DNA of 64,000 bases from CAVPKN01 sp963832835 (GCA_963832835.1 CAWHVD010000001.1:186001-250000), one strand, 5' to 3'; counted from the stretch's first letter, positions 53,708 to 62,236 are shown. Translations and numbers: made by a program. Notes: generated by a model not told the origin, from the letters alone.

Positions 53708-55630
53708 TTACACGATCTTCATCGCCAACAAGGTGATATCATCAAACTGAGGAGCACTACCAACAAACTGCGATACACGATTTATAATCTCTTCGGTAAG
53801 CTCCGCAGCGCTCCCCCCACCCTCTTCGCGGATACAGTTTTCTAACCTGTTGCTTCCGAAAAATTGGAATTCTGCATTCTGCGCTTCAGTGATGCCATCT
53901 GTATAAAATACCACGGTATCTCCTATATTGAGCTGAATTTCATGGGCTTTTACTCCTTGTGATAGCAGGACTCCCATGGCAATCCCAGACAATTGCAACA
54001 TTTCCAAGGTCCCATCCGCCCTTCTGAGATACCCCGGGTTATGTCCACAAGAGTAGTAACTCAATTGATGGCTACGATGATCATAGAGTCCTGCAAGGAC
54101 AGTTACAAACATACCTGTGTCGCCCGTGTCTTTACAAAGCAAGTCGTTTGTGGCACCCATGGCCTTTGCAATATCATCGTAGGCATGCGTATAAGTACGT
54201 AGCATATTTCGGACGCTTAATGAATAAAAACCAGCCTGCACACCCTTTCCAGATGCATCTGCTACAGCAAGCGCAAGTTTAGAAAGGTCCCCTTGACCCT
54301 TGACAAACACATCGTAAAAGTCGCCCGCAACCTCAATGGCCGGAATATAAATTTCAGCGACATCTACTCCAGGATATTTAGGCATACGCTGAGGCAAAAG
54401 ACGGTGCTGAACTTCCCGTCCTAGTCGCAGCTCGCGCGCAAACACTTCCCTTTTAACTCGCTCATCCTCGGCTACATGTTTTTGCTCTAATACTGCATCG
54501 ACCATCTCGTTGAAAATATCACCCAACAGGTTGATCTCAAAGCCGAGCGCATCTCTTTGATAACGCAGATTTAGCTCACCCCTCTGAATTTTCTGCATTA
54601 CAAGGCTCAAATCTTGAATCGGCTTTGCCATCCGCAAAGTCGCAAGTGTAGCTAAAGCGCCACCTAGAATCAAAATGACTCCATAGAGCGTATAAACGTT
54701 AAAAAATTCGATCAGAGGCGCACGGAACACATCATTTTTAGCGGCATAAGCTAAAAGGGCGTAATTGGCTTGAGCCAATCTCCTGACATAGCCGATTTGT
54801 GCTTTGCCCTTCCACATGAACTCAAAGAAAGGAAAGCCAATATCGCTTTTGATGGGAATAGGCTTCGACAGTAGCTGCCTCGCTGCCTCTGGTGCTGCCT
54901 CCTGAAACAGCGCACTATAGCTCTCTTTCAAAGGAAGAAAGTATTGTAATTTGAGTGAAGGATCGCTCGAAGCAAACACAATCGTGGAGGGGAGCAAAAG
55001 TGCAAAATTGACGGGATAACGCTGAGTTTCTGGTTGCAACAGGTCGCTGATTTTAAGAGTAATGTCATCTACCACAGCCAACACTCCCACAAACCGCTCT
55101 TCTTGCAACGAATAAATAGTATGGGAGGCAATGAAGTAAGGATGTAGCGTTGTATCATCAAACAAAATATCACTGGCAAACCCTTTTTCTAAAGAAGTAT
55201 GAGAGTAGAGATTGCTCGACTTAAAAAAATTTGTGTAATCTGTGCCTAGATACTCTGGAAGCCCGGAAGCAACTACAATATACCGGCCTTCCGGTGTGAT
55301 CTTTAGCAAGAAAATTCCATAAAATTCACCGACTTGAGCTAAACTCTTCAGTTTTCTATCGAGCTCAGAATTACGTTGCTCAGGAAAATGAGTCTCCAGT
55401 TTTAGGTCGTGCACTAAAAGCTCAATCAAATGCCGACTCAGAGGATGAAGTTGAGAGAGGGGAATTTCTCGAAAGTTAGCAATTTCGACAAGATAGGATT
55501 TAGCATCAGCGATCGTACGGTTATAACGTTCTCGAACCAGGATAAAAGAATCCACTAAAAGAGGAATAGCCAGTAGAATAAAGGCTATTGTCAGCAGACG
55601 AAAGCCAATCGATTTATGGAATGGAATCAT
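53708..55630 (-). CDS. rsbU: RsbU-like receptor phosphatase (sensor-HAMP-PP2C), paralogue 1
   Basis: About 640 residues from ATG 55630 (MIPFHKSIGFRLL), chosen because it aligns with the start of the downstream paralogue; an ATG eleven codons upstream is also open. Architecture: TM helix, Cache-like periplasmic sensor, TM helix, HAMP (MAKPIQDLSLVMQKIQRGELNLRY), SpoIIE/PP2C phosphatase with AGDFYDVF, VADASGKGVQAG and DTVVFYTDGITEA, all metal-site aspartates present. RsbU dephosphorylates an anti-anti-sigma factor. In C. trachomatis RsbU senses a TCA-cycle metabolite, from memory. It is the first gene of a run with its paralogue and the CT590-like gene. Confidence 0.9.
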   Translation of the reverse strand: MIPFHKSIGFRLLTIAFILLAIPLLVDSFILVRERYNRTIADAKSYLVEIANFREIPLSQLHPLSRHLIELLVHDLKLETHFPEQRNSELDRKLKSLAQVGEFYGIFLLKITPEGRYIVVASGLPEYLGTDYTNFFKSSNLYSHTSLEKGFASDILFDDTTLHPYFIASHTIYSLQEERFVGVLAVVDDITLKISDLLQPETQRYPVNFALLLPSTIVFASSDPSLKLQYFLPLKESYSALFQEAAPEAARQLLSKPIPIKSDIGFPFFEFMWKGKAQIGYVRRLAQANYALLAYAAKNDVFRAPLIEFFNVYTLYGVILILGGALATLATLRMAKPIQDLSLVMQKIQRGELNLRYQRDALGFEINLLGDIFNEMVDAVLEQKHVAEDERVKREVFARELRLGREVQHRLLPQRMPKYPGVDVAEIYIPAIEVAGDFYDVFVKGQGDLSKLALAVADASGKGVQAGFYSLSVRNMLRTYTHAYDDIAKAMGATNDLLCKDTGDTGMFVTVLAGLYDHRSHQLSYYSCGHNPGYLRRADGTLEMLQLSGIAMGVLLSQGVKAHEIQLNIGDTVVFYTDGITEAQNAEFQFFGSNRLENCIREEGGGSAAELTEEIINRVSQFVGSAPQFDDITLLAMKIV

Positions 55631-55726
55631 AAAGCTCAATCTACTCAAAAATTGACATTTCAACCATGCGAAAGCGCGTGTGAAAATTTCAATTTTTATG
55701 AAAATGTATTACAGGACGACTACTAG

Positions 55727-56479
55727 TTGAACTTAAACAAGATAAGCAGGATCGCAAGTCTTCACAATCCGCTCGTGAAACATCTTGTTAAATTGCGAGA
55801 AGAGAAAAAATACCGCGACCAGCAAGGCTCTGTACTCATCACAGGTAAGAAACTGGTGAGCGAAGTCGCCGCCCACTTGAAACCTAAAAAGTGGTTTGTT
55901 ACAGAAGCGTGTCCTATCTCTGCAACAGGCGAGGTCTATCTGGTGACCCCTGCTGTGATGAAAAAAATTACTGGACTACCTTCTCCCGAACCCATTGCCG
56001 CTGAATTTCCCTTGCCAGGGCCACAAAATCTCACTGGTAAAGCTCCTCTATTGGCTCTAGATGCGATTCGGGACCCTGGCAATTTGGGAACGTTAATCCG
56101 CACGGCCCTAGCCCTCGGGTGGGCTGGTGTTTTTTTTCTTCCTACTTGCGTCGATCTTTTCCATGAAAAAACGATCCGGGCATCTAGGGCAGCTCCTTTC
56201 CACCTCCCTTGGCAAACGGGGACCTGGGAAGAGCTCGAGCGGCTATGTAAAGAGGGTAATTTAAAAACCTACATTGCTGATATGGAAGGGGAATCCTTAA
56301 GCACAGTCCAGCCCACCTCCCATGCCCTCTTACTACTGAGCAATGAAGCGCAAGGAGTCCAGGGCAAAGCGATCAGTTTTGGACAAAAAATAACTATCCC
56401 TATGCAAGGGGAAATGGAATCGCTGAATGTTGCAGTGGCCGGAGCCATTTTAATGTACATGTTAAAGAGCCTGCCATGA
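55727..56479 (+). CDS. SpoU/TrmH-family RNA 2'-O-methyltransferase
   Basis: 250 residues, TTG start at 55727 (NLNKISRIASLHNPLVKHLVKL). An N-terminal substrate-binding domain is followed by the SPOUT knot: LALDAIRDPGNLGTLIRTALALG (motif 1), LLLSNEAQGV (motif 2) and IPMQGEMESLNVAVAGAILMY (motif 3). It uses S-adenosylmethionine to methylate ribose in rRNA or tRNA; the target nucleotide cannot be read. It overlaps rsgA by 4 nt, and both act on ribosomal RNA maturation. Confidence 0.92.
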   Translation: MNLNKISRIASLHNPLVKHLVKLREEKKYRDQQGSVLITGKKLVSEVAAHLKPKKWFVTEACPISATGEVYLVTPAVMKKITGLPSPEPIAAEFPLPGPQNLTGKAPLLALDAIRDPGNLGTLIRTALALGWAGVFFLPTCVDLFHEKTIRASRAAPFHLPWQTGTWEELERLCKEGNLKTYIADMEGESLSTVQPTSHALLLLSNEAQGVQGKAISFGQKITIPMQGEMESLNVAVAGAILMYMLKSLP

Positions 56480-57552
56480 ATCAAAAATACGACGACGATG
56501 AGCTTCACTCCAAAAAAGAGCTAAAAGCAACCCGTAAGATCACTTCCAAAAAAGATCGATCCCAATATAAAAAGACAGATCTGGAAAAGCGGGAAAGACA
56601 CCTTGTAGAAGAAACCCAAAAACGATTAGCCAAAAAAGACTTAACGCGTGGCAGAGTCCTTGGTATCTCGGCTGATGGCATTACAGTCCAACATGGGGAG
56701 GAAATATGTCTTTGTTCTTTGAGAGGCCAACTCAAGCAAAAATGGTCTCAGTCTAAAAACCTCGTAACTGTGGGGGATTTTGTTCTTTTTGAGAAAGAAG
56801 GAGCGCAAAAAGGATCGATCGCTCATATCGAAGAGAGACACTCGGTGTTATCACGCCAAGAACACTTAAGGAGAAGACAACAACAACTCATTGCTGCCAA
56901 TATCGATCAAGTCCTCATTTCCGTATCAGTGGTCAGCCCGCAGTTGAAACCTCCTCTTGTCGATCGCTACATCATTGCAACCTACAAAGGGAATATGGAG
57001 CCTGTGATCGTGATCAATAAAATCGATTTACTCCAAGATAGGAGAGAAGAGTCCATACTCTTTGAGCAATTTGTTAGCACCTACCGCTCCCTAAACATTC
57101 CAGTGATCCCTGTCAGTGCCTCTACGGGGGAAGGGATTGAAGTGCTAAAAAACCACATGCAAGGCAAAGCTTCGGTGTTTTCGGGTCAATCAGGAGTAGG
57201 AAAATCCTCTTTGATTAACGCAGTCACAGGCCTCGATTTGAGTGTAGGTGATATGGTTGAAAAAACCAAAAAAGGATCCCACACCACAACAAGCGCCCAT
57301 TTAATCCCCCTCTTGTTTGGTGGTTGGTGCATCGATACTCCCGGCATTCGCAGTTTTGGGGTGTGGGACCTGCAAAAAGAGGATTTAAACGCCTATTTTC
57401 CTGAAATCGATCTAATCGGACACCTGTGCAAATACCCTAATTGTACCCATTCACACGAGCCGGGCTGCGCCCTTGAAGAAGCCCTCGAAGAAGGACGCAT
57501 TTCTCCCATCCGCTTCGACTCATACCTCAAGCTTCTTCAAGAAGCTTCCTGA
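56476..57552 (+). CDS. rsgA: Ribosome small subunit GTPase RsgA
   Basis: 358 residues with the circularly permuted GTPase order: NKID (181-184, G4) comes before the P-loop GQSGVGKS (237-244, G1) and DTPG (287-290, G3). An OB-fold precedes it (about 58-130). A zinc-binding end follows (C318, C323, H325, C331). It proofreads 30S maturation and is stimulated by the ribosome. The first 57 residues are a lysine-rich extension that is longer than usual. Coupled to the methyltransferase gene; its 3' end overlaps the convergent sigma-factor gene by 26 nt. Confidence 0.95.
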   Translation: MNQKYDDDELHSKKELKATRKITSKKDRSQYKKTDLEKRERHLVEETQKRLAKKDLTRGRVLGISADGITVQHGEEICLCSLRGQLKQKWSQSKNLVTVGDFVLFEKEGAQKGSIAHIEERHSVLSRQEHLRRRQQQLIAANIDQVLISVSVVSPQLKPPLVDRYIIATYKGNMEPVIVINKIDLLQDRREESILFEQFVSTYRSLNIPVIPVSASTGEGIEVLKNHMQGKASVFSGQSGVGKSSLINAVTGLDLSVGDMVEKTKKGSHTTTSAHLIPLLFGGWCIDTPGIRSFGVWDLQKEDLNAYFPEIDLIGHLCKYPNCTHSHEPGCALEEALEEGRISPIRFDSYLKLLQEAS

Positions 57553-58048
57553 TTTTTTGACGGGCATAGTGGATGCGTGAGCGGACTGTGCCATACGAGA
57601 TGCCCAGTTCTGCGGCAATTTGTTTTTGAGGAATATGCTGGAGATCGTACATCTCAAAGATGATGCGGTGTTTAGGCGAGAGTAATTTCATTGCTTCATG
57701 GATTTTAAGCATTCTCTGCTCATCCACCTCTTCTGGGACCAAAACCTGTGGAGGGAGAAGCTCCTCGCGAAACTCTTGTTCCACACCATGCTGCCTTTTT
57801 AAATGATTGAGAGAGAGATTATGGGAAATACGCCAGAGCCATGTAGAAAAACGGGCTTCCATGCGGAATGCTTTTAGATGTTGATAAGCGTGAACAAAAG
57901 TCTCCTGGGTAAGATCCTCAGCAATCTCCTGATCATGCACAATACTTAGACAATGGCGGAAAACCATTCCCTTATGGACTGTCATAAGCTCAGTAAAAGC
58001 TTCCTCATCACCTTCAATACTTTTTTGGATCAATTCTCGTTCATCCAT
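57527..58048 (-). CDS. ECF-type sigma factor
   Basis: 173 residues. Sigma region 2: MVFRHCLSIVHDQEIAEDLTQETFVHAYQHLKAFRMEARFSTWLWRISHN. Region 4: ISYGTVRSRIHYARQKIRKLL with LQHIPQKQIAAELGIS, the RpoE-type helix-turn-helix. No region 3, as in ECF group factors. No linked anti-sigma gene is seen; the adjacent genes are enolase (divergent) and rsgA. Chlamydia itself is known for only sigma-66, -54 and -28, so an ECF factor points to extra stress regulation in this lineage. Confidence 0.93.
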   Translation of the reverse strand: MDERELIQKSIEGDEEAFTELMTVHKGMVFRHCLSIVHDQEIAEDLTQETFVHAYQHLKAFRMEARFSTWLWRISHNLSLNHLKRQHGVEQEFREELLPPQVLVPEEVDEQRMLKIHEAMKLLSPKHRIIFEMYDLQHIPQKQIAAELGISYGTVRSRIHYARQKIRKLLEEA

Positions 58049-58098
58049 TGTCTCTAAATACCTTTCCTCATATTCTCACCATAAAAGCGGAGAGCATG

Positions 58099-59379
58099 AT
58101 GTTCAACTCAAAAATTGTAGCTGTAGACGCATTAGAAATTCTCGATTCAAGAGGAAATCCAACTATACAGGCTTGGATTACTACAGATCAAAATGTCACC
58201 GGTACTGCTTGTGTACCCTCTGGCGCCTCGACAGGAAGCCATGAAGCTTTGGAGCTCAGAGATGGCGATAGCCGGCGCTATCTAGGTAAAGGGGTGCAGA
58301 AAGCTATTGAGAATATCAAAGGACCGATAGCCCAAGCTTTGATCGGAAAAAACGTCTGTAACCAATTTGAACTCGACCATAAACTTTTACAACTTGATGG
58401 AACCGAAAATAAAAGTCACTTGGGAGCCAATGCTATCTTGGCAGCTTCTCTTAGCATTGCTAAAGCCGCCGCTCTCTCTTTAGGCATGCCCCTCTATCGC
58501 TATCTAGGGACCCCCTTCTCACGTCTACTGCCCTGCCCCATGATGAATGTAATCAACGGAGGAGTCCATGCCGATAATGGCCTGGAGTTCCAAGAATTCC
58601 TGATCCGTCCTATCGGTGCCTCCAGTTTTTCTCAGGCGCTGCAGTGGGGAGTCGAAATCTTTCATGCTCTAAAAAAGCTTCTCAAAGAAAAGGGCCACAT
58701 CACGGCTGTCGGCGACGAAGGAGGGTTTGCTCCACAACTTGCTTCGAACGAAGAAGCCCTCGAACTCATCTTAGCTGCCATCGAAAAGGCGGCTTTGCGT
58801 CCCCAACAGGATATCTCTTTAGCCATCGACTGTGCAGCTAGTGAATTTTACAAAAATGGCACCTACAATGGGCGTAGCTCCGCAGCTCAGATCGCGCTGC
58901 TCACCACTCTATGCCAGAATTATCCGATCGACTCCATTGAGGACGGTATGGCCGAAAATGATTGGGATGGCTGGAAACAGCTTACCGATGCGCTCGGAAA
59001 AAAAGTGCAAATTGTAGGAGATGATTTATTTGTTACAAACACACAGTTTCTCCAAAAGGGACTCGAGATGGGAGTGGCCAACTCCGTTTTGATCAAACTC
59101 AACCAGATAGGGACCTTAACTGAAACCATGGCCTGTATCCGCCTTGCCGGGGCGCATGGCTATACCAGCATCCTGTCTCACCGATCAGGAGAGACCGAGG
59201 ATACAACCATAGCTGACTTAAGCGTAGCTGCAAGTGCAGGCCAAATCAAGACGGGCTCTCTTTCAAGAACAGACAGAATCTGCAAATATAACAGACTGCT
59301 CGCTATCGAGGCCGAGCTGGGAAGTCAAGCGCTTTACAGAGACTCTAACCGTTGCCGCACCCTAGGCCGTGTGAGATAG
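58099..59379 (+). CDS. eno: Enolase
   Basis: About 426 residues from ATG 58099 (MFNSKIVAVDALEILDSRGNPT), preceded by a GGAG ribosome-binding site at a 6-nt spacing. The frame is open 17 codons upstream, with no family similarity there. Conserved motifs: PSGASTGSHEALELRDGD, GGVHADNGLEFQEFLI (His of the active site), GDEGGFAP, SIEDGMAENDWDGW, QIVGDDLF, VLIKLNQIGT, and SHRSGETEDTTIADL. It makes phosphoenolpyruvate from 2-phosphoglycerate. It is followed by a hairpin at 59387 and element D. Confidence 0.98.
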   Translation: MFNSKIVAVDALEILDSRGNPTIQAWITTDQNVTGTACVPSGASTGSHEALELRDGDSRRYLGKGVQKAIENIKGPIAQALIGKNVCNQFELDHKLLQLDGTENKSHLGANAILAASLSIAKAAALSLGMPLYRYLGTPFSRLLPCPMMNVINGGVHADNGLEFQEFLIRPIGASSFSQALQWGVEIFHALKKLLKEKGHITAVGDEGGFAPQLASNEEALELILAAIEKAALRPQQDISLAIDCAASEFYKNGTYNGRSSAAQIALLTTLCQNYPIDSIEDGMAENDWDGWKQLTDALGKKVQIVGDDLFVTNTQFLQKGLEMGVANSVLIKLNQIGTLTETMACIRLAGAHGYTSILSHRSGETEDTTIADLSVAASAGQIKTGSLSRTDRICKYNRLLAIEAELGSQALYRDSNRCRTLGRVR

Positions 59380-59386
59380 AGATCTA

Positions 59387-59410
59387 AGAGGGAGTTGCAT
59401 AACTCGCTCT
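59387..59410 (+). terminator. Hairpin after eno (possible terminator)
   Basis: Arms AGAGGGAGTT and AACTCGCTCT with loop GCAT, ten pairs with one mismatch, starting 8 nt after the stop. There is no following U-run, so termination ability is uncertain. Confidence 0.4.
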
Positions 59411-59471
59411 AAACAGCTCATATCCAATTGCGAACACAAGCAAACACGTATCCTGTTGTTTATAAGTCCTA

Positions 59472-59642
59472 TAATCCTAAAAACGGCAGTTCGAGATGGT
59501 AAAGTGATGCAAGATTTTGATCCAGAATCGCTTCCATTAGGGGGCCCCTTCACCATTTGGGAATGTGCGCCCCCTATTAAAAGTGATTCTAAATCAAAAT
59601 CTTGCATCACTTTACCATCTCGAACTGCCGTTTTTAGGATTA
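59472..59642. repeat. Palindromic element D
   Basis: 171 bp almost entirely an inverted repeat. Each arm is about 60 bp, beginning TAATCCTAAAAACGGCAGTT, with only a few mismatches, around a loop that contains the GGGGGCCCC and GCGCCCCC region. It is flanked by the direct repeat CTA (59469-59471, 59643-59645), a 3-bp target duplication. It is a single copy in this window and looks like a MITE. Confidence 0.85.
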
Positions 59643-59732
59643 CTAAGAACAACTACTATCTCTAATAAATTTTATTATTAATAATTTTTATGTGTTAGAA
59701 TAAACAATAAGGTATTTCACGAGAAATGGGTA

Positions 59733-60119
59733 ATGGATTTTACAATAGCATTATTTGGAGAGGCGGGAAGAGGTGAATTCCAAACCGCCTATTATTGCAA
59801 AAGCTTAGAACAACTCTGCTCTTTTCTGGGAGAACCACCCTCAGTAGATTGCAGAGGTTTAGACTTTGCAATTCAGGCCCTACTTTTTCAACGGGGGGTC
59901 GTTTACTTTCGGGTGCATGAAGAGGGCTTCAGCACTCAAGACTATTTAAAGGGATTTAATTTCTTAGAAAACAAAGACCTATTTCCAAGTATCTCGGCGA
60001 TTTGCCTACCGGGTGTTGGCAACGCGCAAATCCTCGAAGCGACACATCCTGTGTGCAACATCCACCGCAGCTTTTTGGTCTTAACCGAACACGATCTCTA
60101 TGACTATCTGACCTATTAG
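59733..60119 (+). CDS. Uncharacterised small soluble protein
   Basis: 128 residues, starting MDFTIALFGEAGRGEF, globular, with no transmembrane segment and a C-terminus SFLVLTEHDLYDYLTY. No family recognised. It converges with the peroxiredoxin gene (gap of 4 nt). It is probably a true gene: sizeable, with normal composition and no overlap. Confidence 0.6.
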   Translation: MDFTIALFGEAGRGEFQTAYYCKSLEQLCSFLGEPPSVDCRGLDFAIQALLFQRGVVYFRVHEEGFSTQDYLKGFNFLENKDLFPSISAICLPGVGNAQILEATHPVCNIHRSFLVLTEHDLYDYLTY

Positions 60120-60123
60120 CAAT

Positions 60124-60708
60124 CTAATGCTTGAAGTACTCAGTAAGACCCTCGGAAGTAGCTTTCATCGCCTTTCCTCCCTTCTGCCAGTTAGCTGGAC
60201 ACACTTCACCATTGTTCTCAAAAAAAGAGAGGGCATCGATCATGCGTAGGGCTTCGTCAACAGAACGTCCGAGTGGCAGGTCATTGACAATTTGATGACG
60301 TACAAAGCCTTGCTTGTCGATTAGGAAAAGACCGCGGTAAGCAATCCCTTCATCCTCTTTCAAGACATCATAGTCTCCGGCGACTTTCTTGTTCATATCA
60401 GACAGAAGAGGGTACTCAACACCTTGGATACCTCCCTTGCTGCGAGGAGTATTGAGCCAGGCTGCATGCGAAAAACAGCTATCGACCGAACATCCCACTA
60501 CTTGCGCTCCACGACTTTCAAAATCCACTAAACGTTCTTGGAAGGCATGGAGCTCTGTTGGACAGACAAAAGTGAAGTCTAAAGGATAGAAAAACAGCAC
60601 AACATATTTGCCGCGCAAAGAAGAAAGTGAGTATTGATCCTCAATACGACCTTTTACCACAGCTTTCAGATTGAACTCCGGAGCTTTTTTACCTACTAAA
60701 ACACCCAC
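60124..60708 (-). CDS. ahpC: Peroxiredoxin (AhpC/TSA type, 2-Cys)
   Basis: 194 residues from GTG 60708 (GVLVGKKAPEFNLKAV), preceded by the strong ribosome-binding sequence GGGGAGG. The frame is open upstream through the tRNA-Arg gene, but that is not part of the protein. Peroxidatic cysteine in FYPLDFTFVCPTELHAF and resolving cysteine in GEVCPANWQKG give a typical 2-Cys peroxiredoxin that reduces hydrogen and organic peroxides. From memory, Chlamydia also places an AhpC-type gene just before a groEL gene, matching the groEL at the end of this window. Confidence 0.95.
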   Translation of the reverse strand: MGVLVGKKAPEFNLKAVVKGRIEDQYSLSSLRGKYVVLFFYPLDFTFVCPTELHAFQERLVDFESRGAQVVGCSVDSCFSHAAWLNTPRSKGGIQGVEYPLLSDMNKKVAGDYDVLKEDEGIAYRGLFLIDKQGFVRHQIVNDLPLGRSVDEALRMIDALSFFENNGEVCPANWQKGGKAMKATSEGLTEYFKH

Positions 60709-60733
60709 ATTCACCTCCCCAAGTAAAAAAAAG

Positions 60734-60807
60734 TGCACTGGAGAGGATTCGAACCTCTGACCACCCGGTTCGTAGCCGGGTACTCTATCCAGCTGAGCTA
60801 CCAGTGC
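60734..60807 (-). tRNA. tRNA-Arg (ACG)
   Basis: 74-nt cloverleaf on the minus strand: acceptor GCACTGG/CCAGTGC, D arm GCTCAGCTGGATAGAGT, anticodon stem CCCGG/CCGGG with loop CTACGAA (anticodon ACG), T arm AGAGGTTCGAATCCTCT, discriminator A. CCA not encoded. It lies just upstream of the peroxiredoxin gene on the same strand. Confidence 0.95.
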
Positions 60808-60886
60808 ACGAGATGGATTGAGTATATAGCAAGCGTCTTGTTCGATCAAGTTTTTTGGGAATTCAAAATTTGCTATACAAATAGGT

Positions 60887-61744
60887 ATGAAAAACAAGGA
60901 CAGTATTCTTATTGGAGGAGGGCTAATTCTTTTAGCTGCGACTGCCTATGCTTGCATGGGAGCCCTAGTCAAATGGGGAGGAAAGATACCCGATCAGCAG
61001 CTTGTCTTCGCGCGCAATCTCATCTGCCTGCTTGTCATTCTCCCCTGGATTTTCTTGCCCAAACCCAAAACTTTAAAGACACAGGTATTGCCCACTCACA
61101 TCATAAGAGGACTTGCGGGCCTGCTCAACATGTATTGTTTTTTCTACTCGATTCGATATATTTTACTTACAGAGGCCATGCTTCTTAATAACACCATGCC
61201 TCTATTTTTGCCACTTATCCTCTGGATTTGGCGCGGGGAAAAAATCTCCAAAATGCTCATCCCCGGCCTCGTAATCGGATTTCTCGGTGTCATCTTTATT
61301 CTGCATCCCGGCACAGCCATTTTAAGGCCGGCCTCTTTGCTGGCTTTAGCCTCTGGTTTTTTTATGTCCATTAGCATGGCCGGCATCCGGGAGCTGGGGA
61401 AATTCGAGCCCCTCTACCGGATCCTTTTTTATTATTTCGCTATTTCCACACTGCTCAGCGCCATCCCCTTATTATGGGGGTGGCAAAGCCATCATTCGGC
61501 TTTGTGGCTTATACTTTTAGGAGTGGGCATTTTTGCAGCCATCTACCAGTATTTTTTAACCCTCGGGTATCAATATGCATCCGCATCCAAAATTAGCCCA
61601 TTGATCTACTTTGCTGTCATTCTATCAGGAGTATTCGATTGGGTGTTTTGGCATAAATCCCCCGACATCTATTCTTATATAGGGGTCATTTTAGTCATGA
61701 TAGGAGCCATCTGGTGTATCCGTATCGAGAGTAGAAAATCGTGA
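60887..61744 (+). CDS. EamA/DMT-family transporter
   Basis: 285 residues, about ten hydrophobic helices in two five-helix halves: ILLAATAYACMGALVKWGG in the first, LLALASGFFMSISMAGIRELG in the second. The signature of the drug/metabolite transporter superfamily (EamA) is present. Substrate not readable. Obligate intracellular bacteria use members of this superfamily to take up S-adenosylmethionine and other host metabolites, a possibility here. Confidence 0.85.
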   Translation: MKNKDSILIGGGLILLAATAYACMGALVKWGGKIPDQQLVFARNLICLLVILPWIFLPKPKTLKTQVLPTHIIRGLAGLLNMYCFFYSIRYILLTEAMLLNNTMPLFLPLILWIWRGEKISKMLIPGLVIGFLGVIFILHPGTAILRPASLLALASGFFMSISMAGIRELGKFEPLYRILFYYFAISTLLSAIPLLWGWQSHHSALWLILLGVGIFAAIYQYFLTLGYQYASASKISPLIYFAVILSGVFDWVFWHKSPDIYSYIGVILVMIGAIWCIRIESRKS

Positions 61745-61850
61745 CTGTGCACGGAGCCAGTAGAATCCTTAAGGCAGGCCCAGTTTGCCCAGGTGAAAGT
61801 CCGCAGCTGAGAGCTTTAACCGAAAAGAGGGAAATTATGGCTCAAAAGAT
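61745..61850 (+). other. Structured RNA-like fragment, possibly a group II intron remnant
   Basis: GTGACTGTGCACGGAGCCAG, then CCTTAAGGCAGGCCCAGTTTGCCCAGGTGAAAGTCCGC and GAGAGCTTTAACCGAAAAGAG. The mixture of short hairpins and GAGAGC/AACCGAAAAG strings resembles domain I of group II introns. There is no match to the intron at 1.8 kb and no domain V here, so this is only a suggestion. No ORF is supported in this stretch. Confidence 0.25.
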
Positions 61851-61856
61851 TGTGCT

Positions 61857-61895
61857 TATACCAAATATCACAAATAAGTTGTGATATTTGGTATA
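61857..61895. repeat. Perfect short palindrome
   Basis: TATACCAAATATCACAAATA followed by AGTTGTGATATTTGGTATA: arms of about 15 nt (TATACCAAATATCAC/GTGATATTTGGTATA) around a short loop. The same left arm occurs at 26829. It may be a small mobile palindrome or a bidirectional terminator remnant. Confidence 0.75.
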
Positions 61896-61906
61896 AAATT
61901 CTATCA

Positions 61907-62105
61907 GCTTGTCGCAGCCCTGTAGGCTGCAATAAACTGATTATGAATACCCAGGGCGTTGCCCTGGGCTTGTGCAGTTTCAGCCTTTCAGGCTGAAGGA
62001 AGGTCTATATCTCAGCCTGAAAGGCTGGGACAGTGCTAGCCCAGGGCAACGCCCTGGGTTTAAAGGACAAAAAATTTATCTGCAGCCTGTAGGGCTGCGA
62101 CAGGG
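61907..62105. repeat. Long GTCGCAGCCCT/CCCAGGGC palindromic repeat
   Basis: About 200 bp made of two inverted copies of the element also found at 47292. It starts GCTTGTCGCAGCCCTGTAGG and ends TGTAGGGCTGCGACAGGG. CCCAGGGCGTTGCCCTGGG occurs near 61951 and its complement near 62038, and the centre contains CAGCCTTTCAGGCTGAAGG and CAGCCTGAAAGGCTGGG. It can fold into one large cruciform with several nested hairpins. No coding content. Confidence 0.88.
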
Positions 62106-62204
62106 AGGTGGCCCATGAATTCGTTTGAAGATCTGATTCATGCTTGTCTATGGTTGAATAATGCGTCATAGCCTAGCATGCCTGCATCGAGAGCAGCAAA
62201 ATCT

Positions 62205-62234
62205 GACCAAATTAACGAGCATGTTAATTTGGTC
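62205..62234. promoter_or_regulatory. Perfect palindrome upstream of AAA ATPase gene
   Basis: GACCAAATTAAC-GAGCAT-GTTAATTTGGTC: two perfect 12-bp arms with a 6-nt spacer. It looks like an operator for a dimeric repressor, and a second related palindrome follows at 62237. Confidence 0.55.
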
Positions 62235-62236
62235 TT

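Noticed and set aside
60709..60897. N-terminal extension of the peroxiredoxin
   Set aside because: The extra residues are encoded by the tRNA-Arg gene and its flank; a strong ribosome-binding site precedes the GTG at 60708.
61770..61830. RNase P RNA-like string (GAAAGTCC)
   Set aside because: Only a short match; the other conserved RNase P regions are absent.
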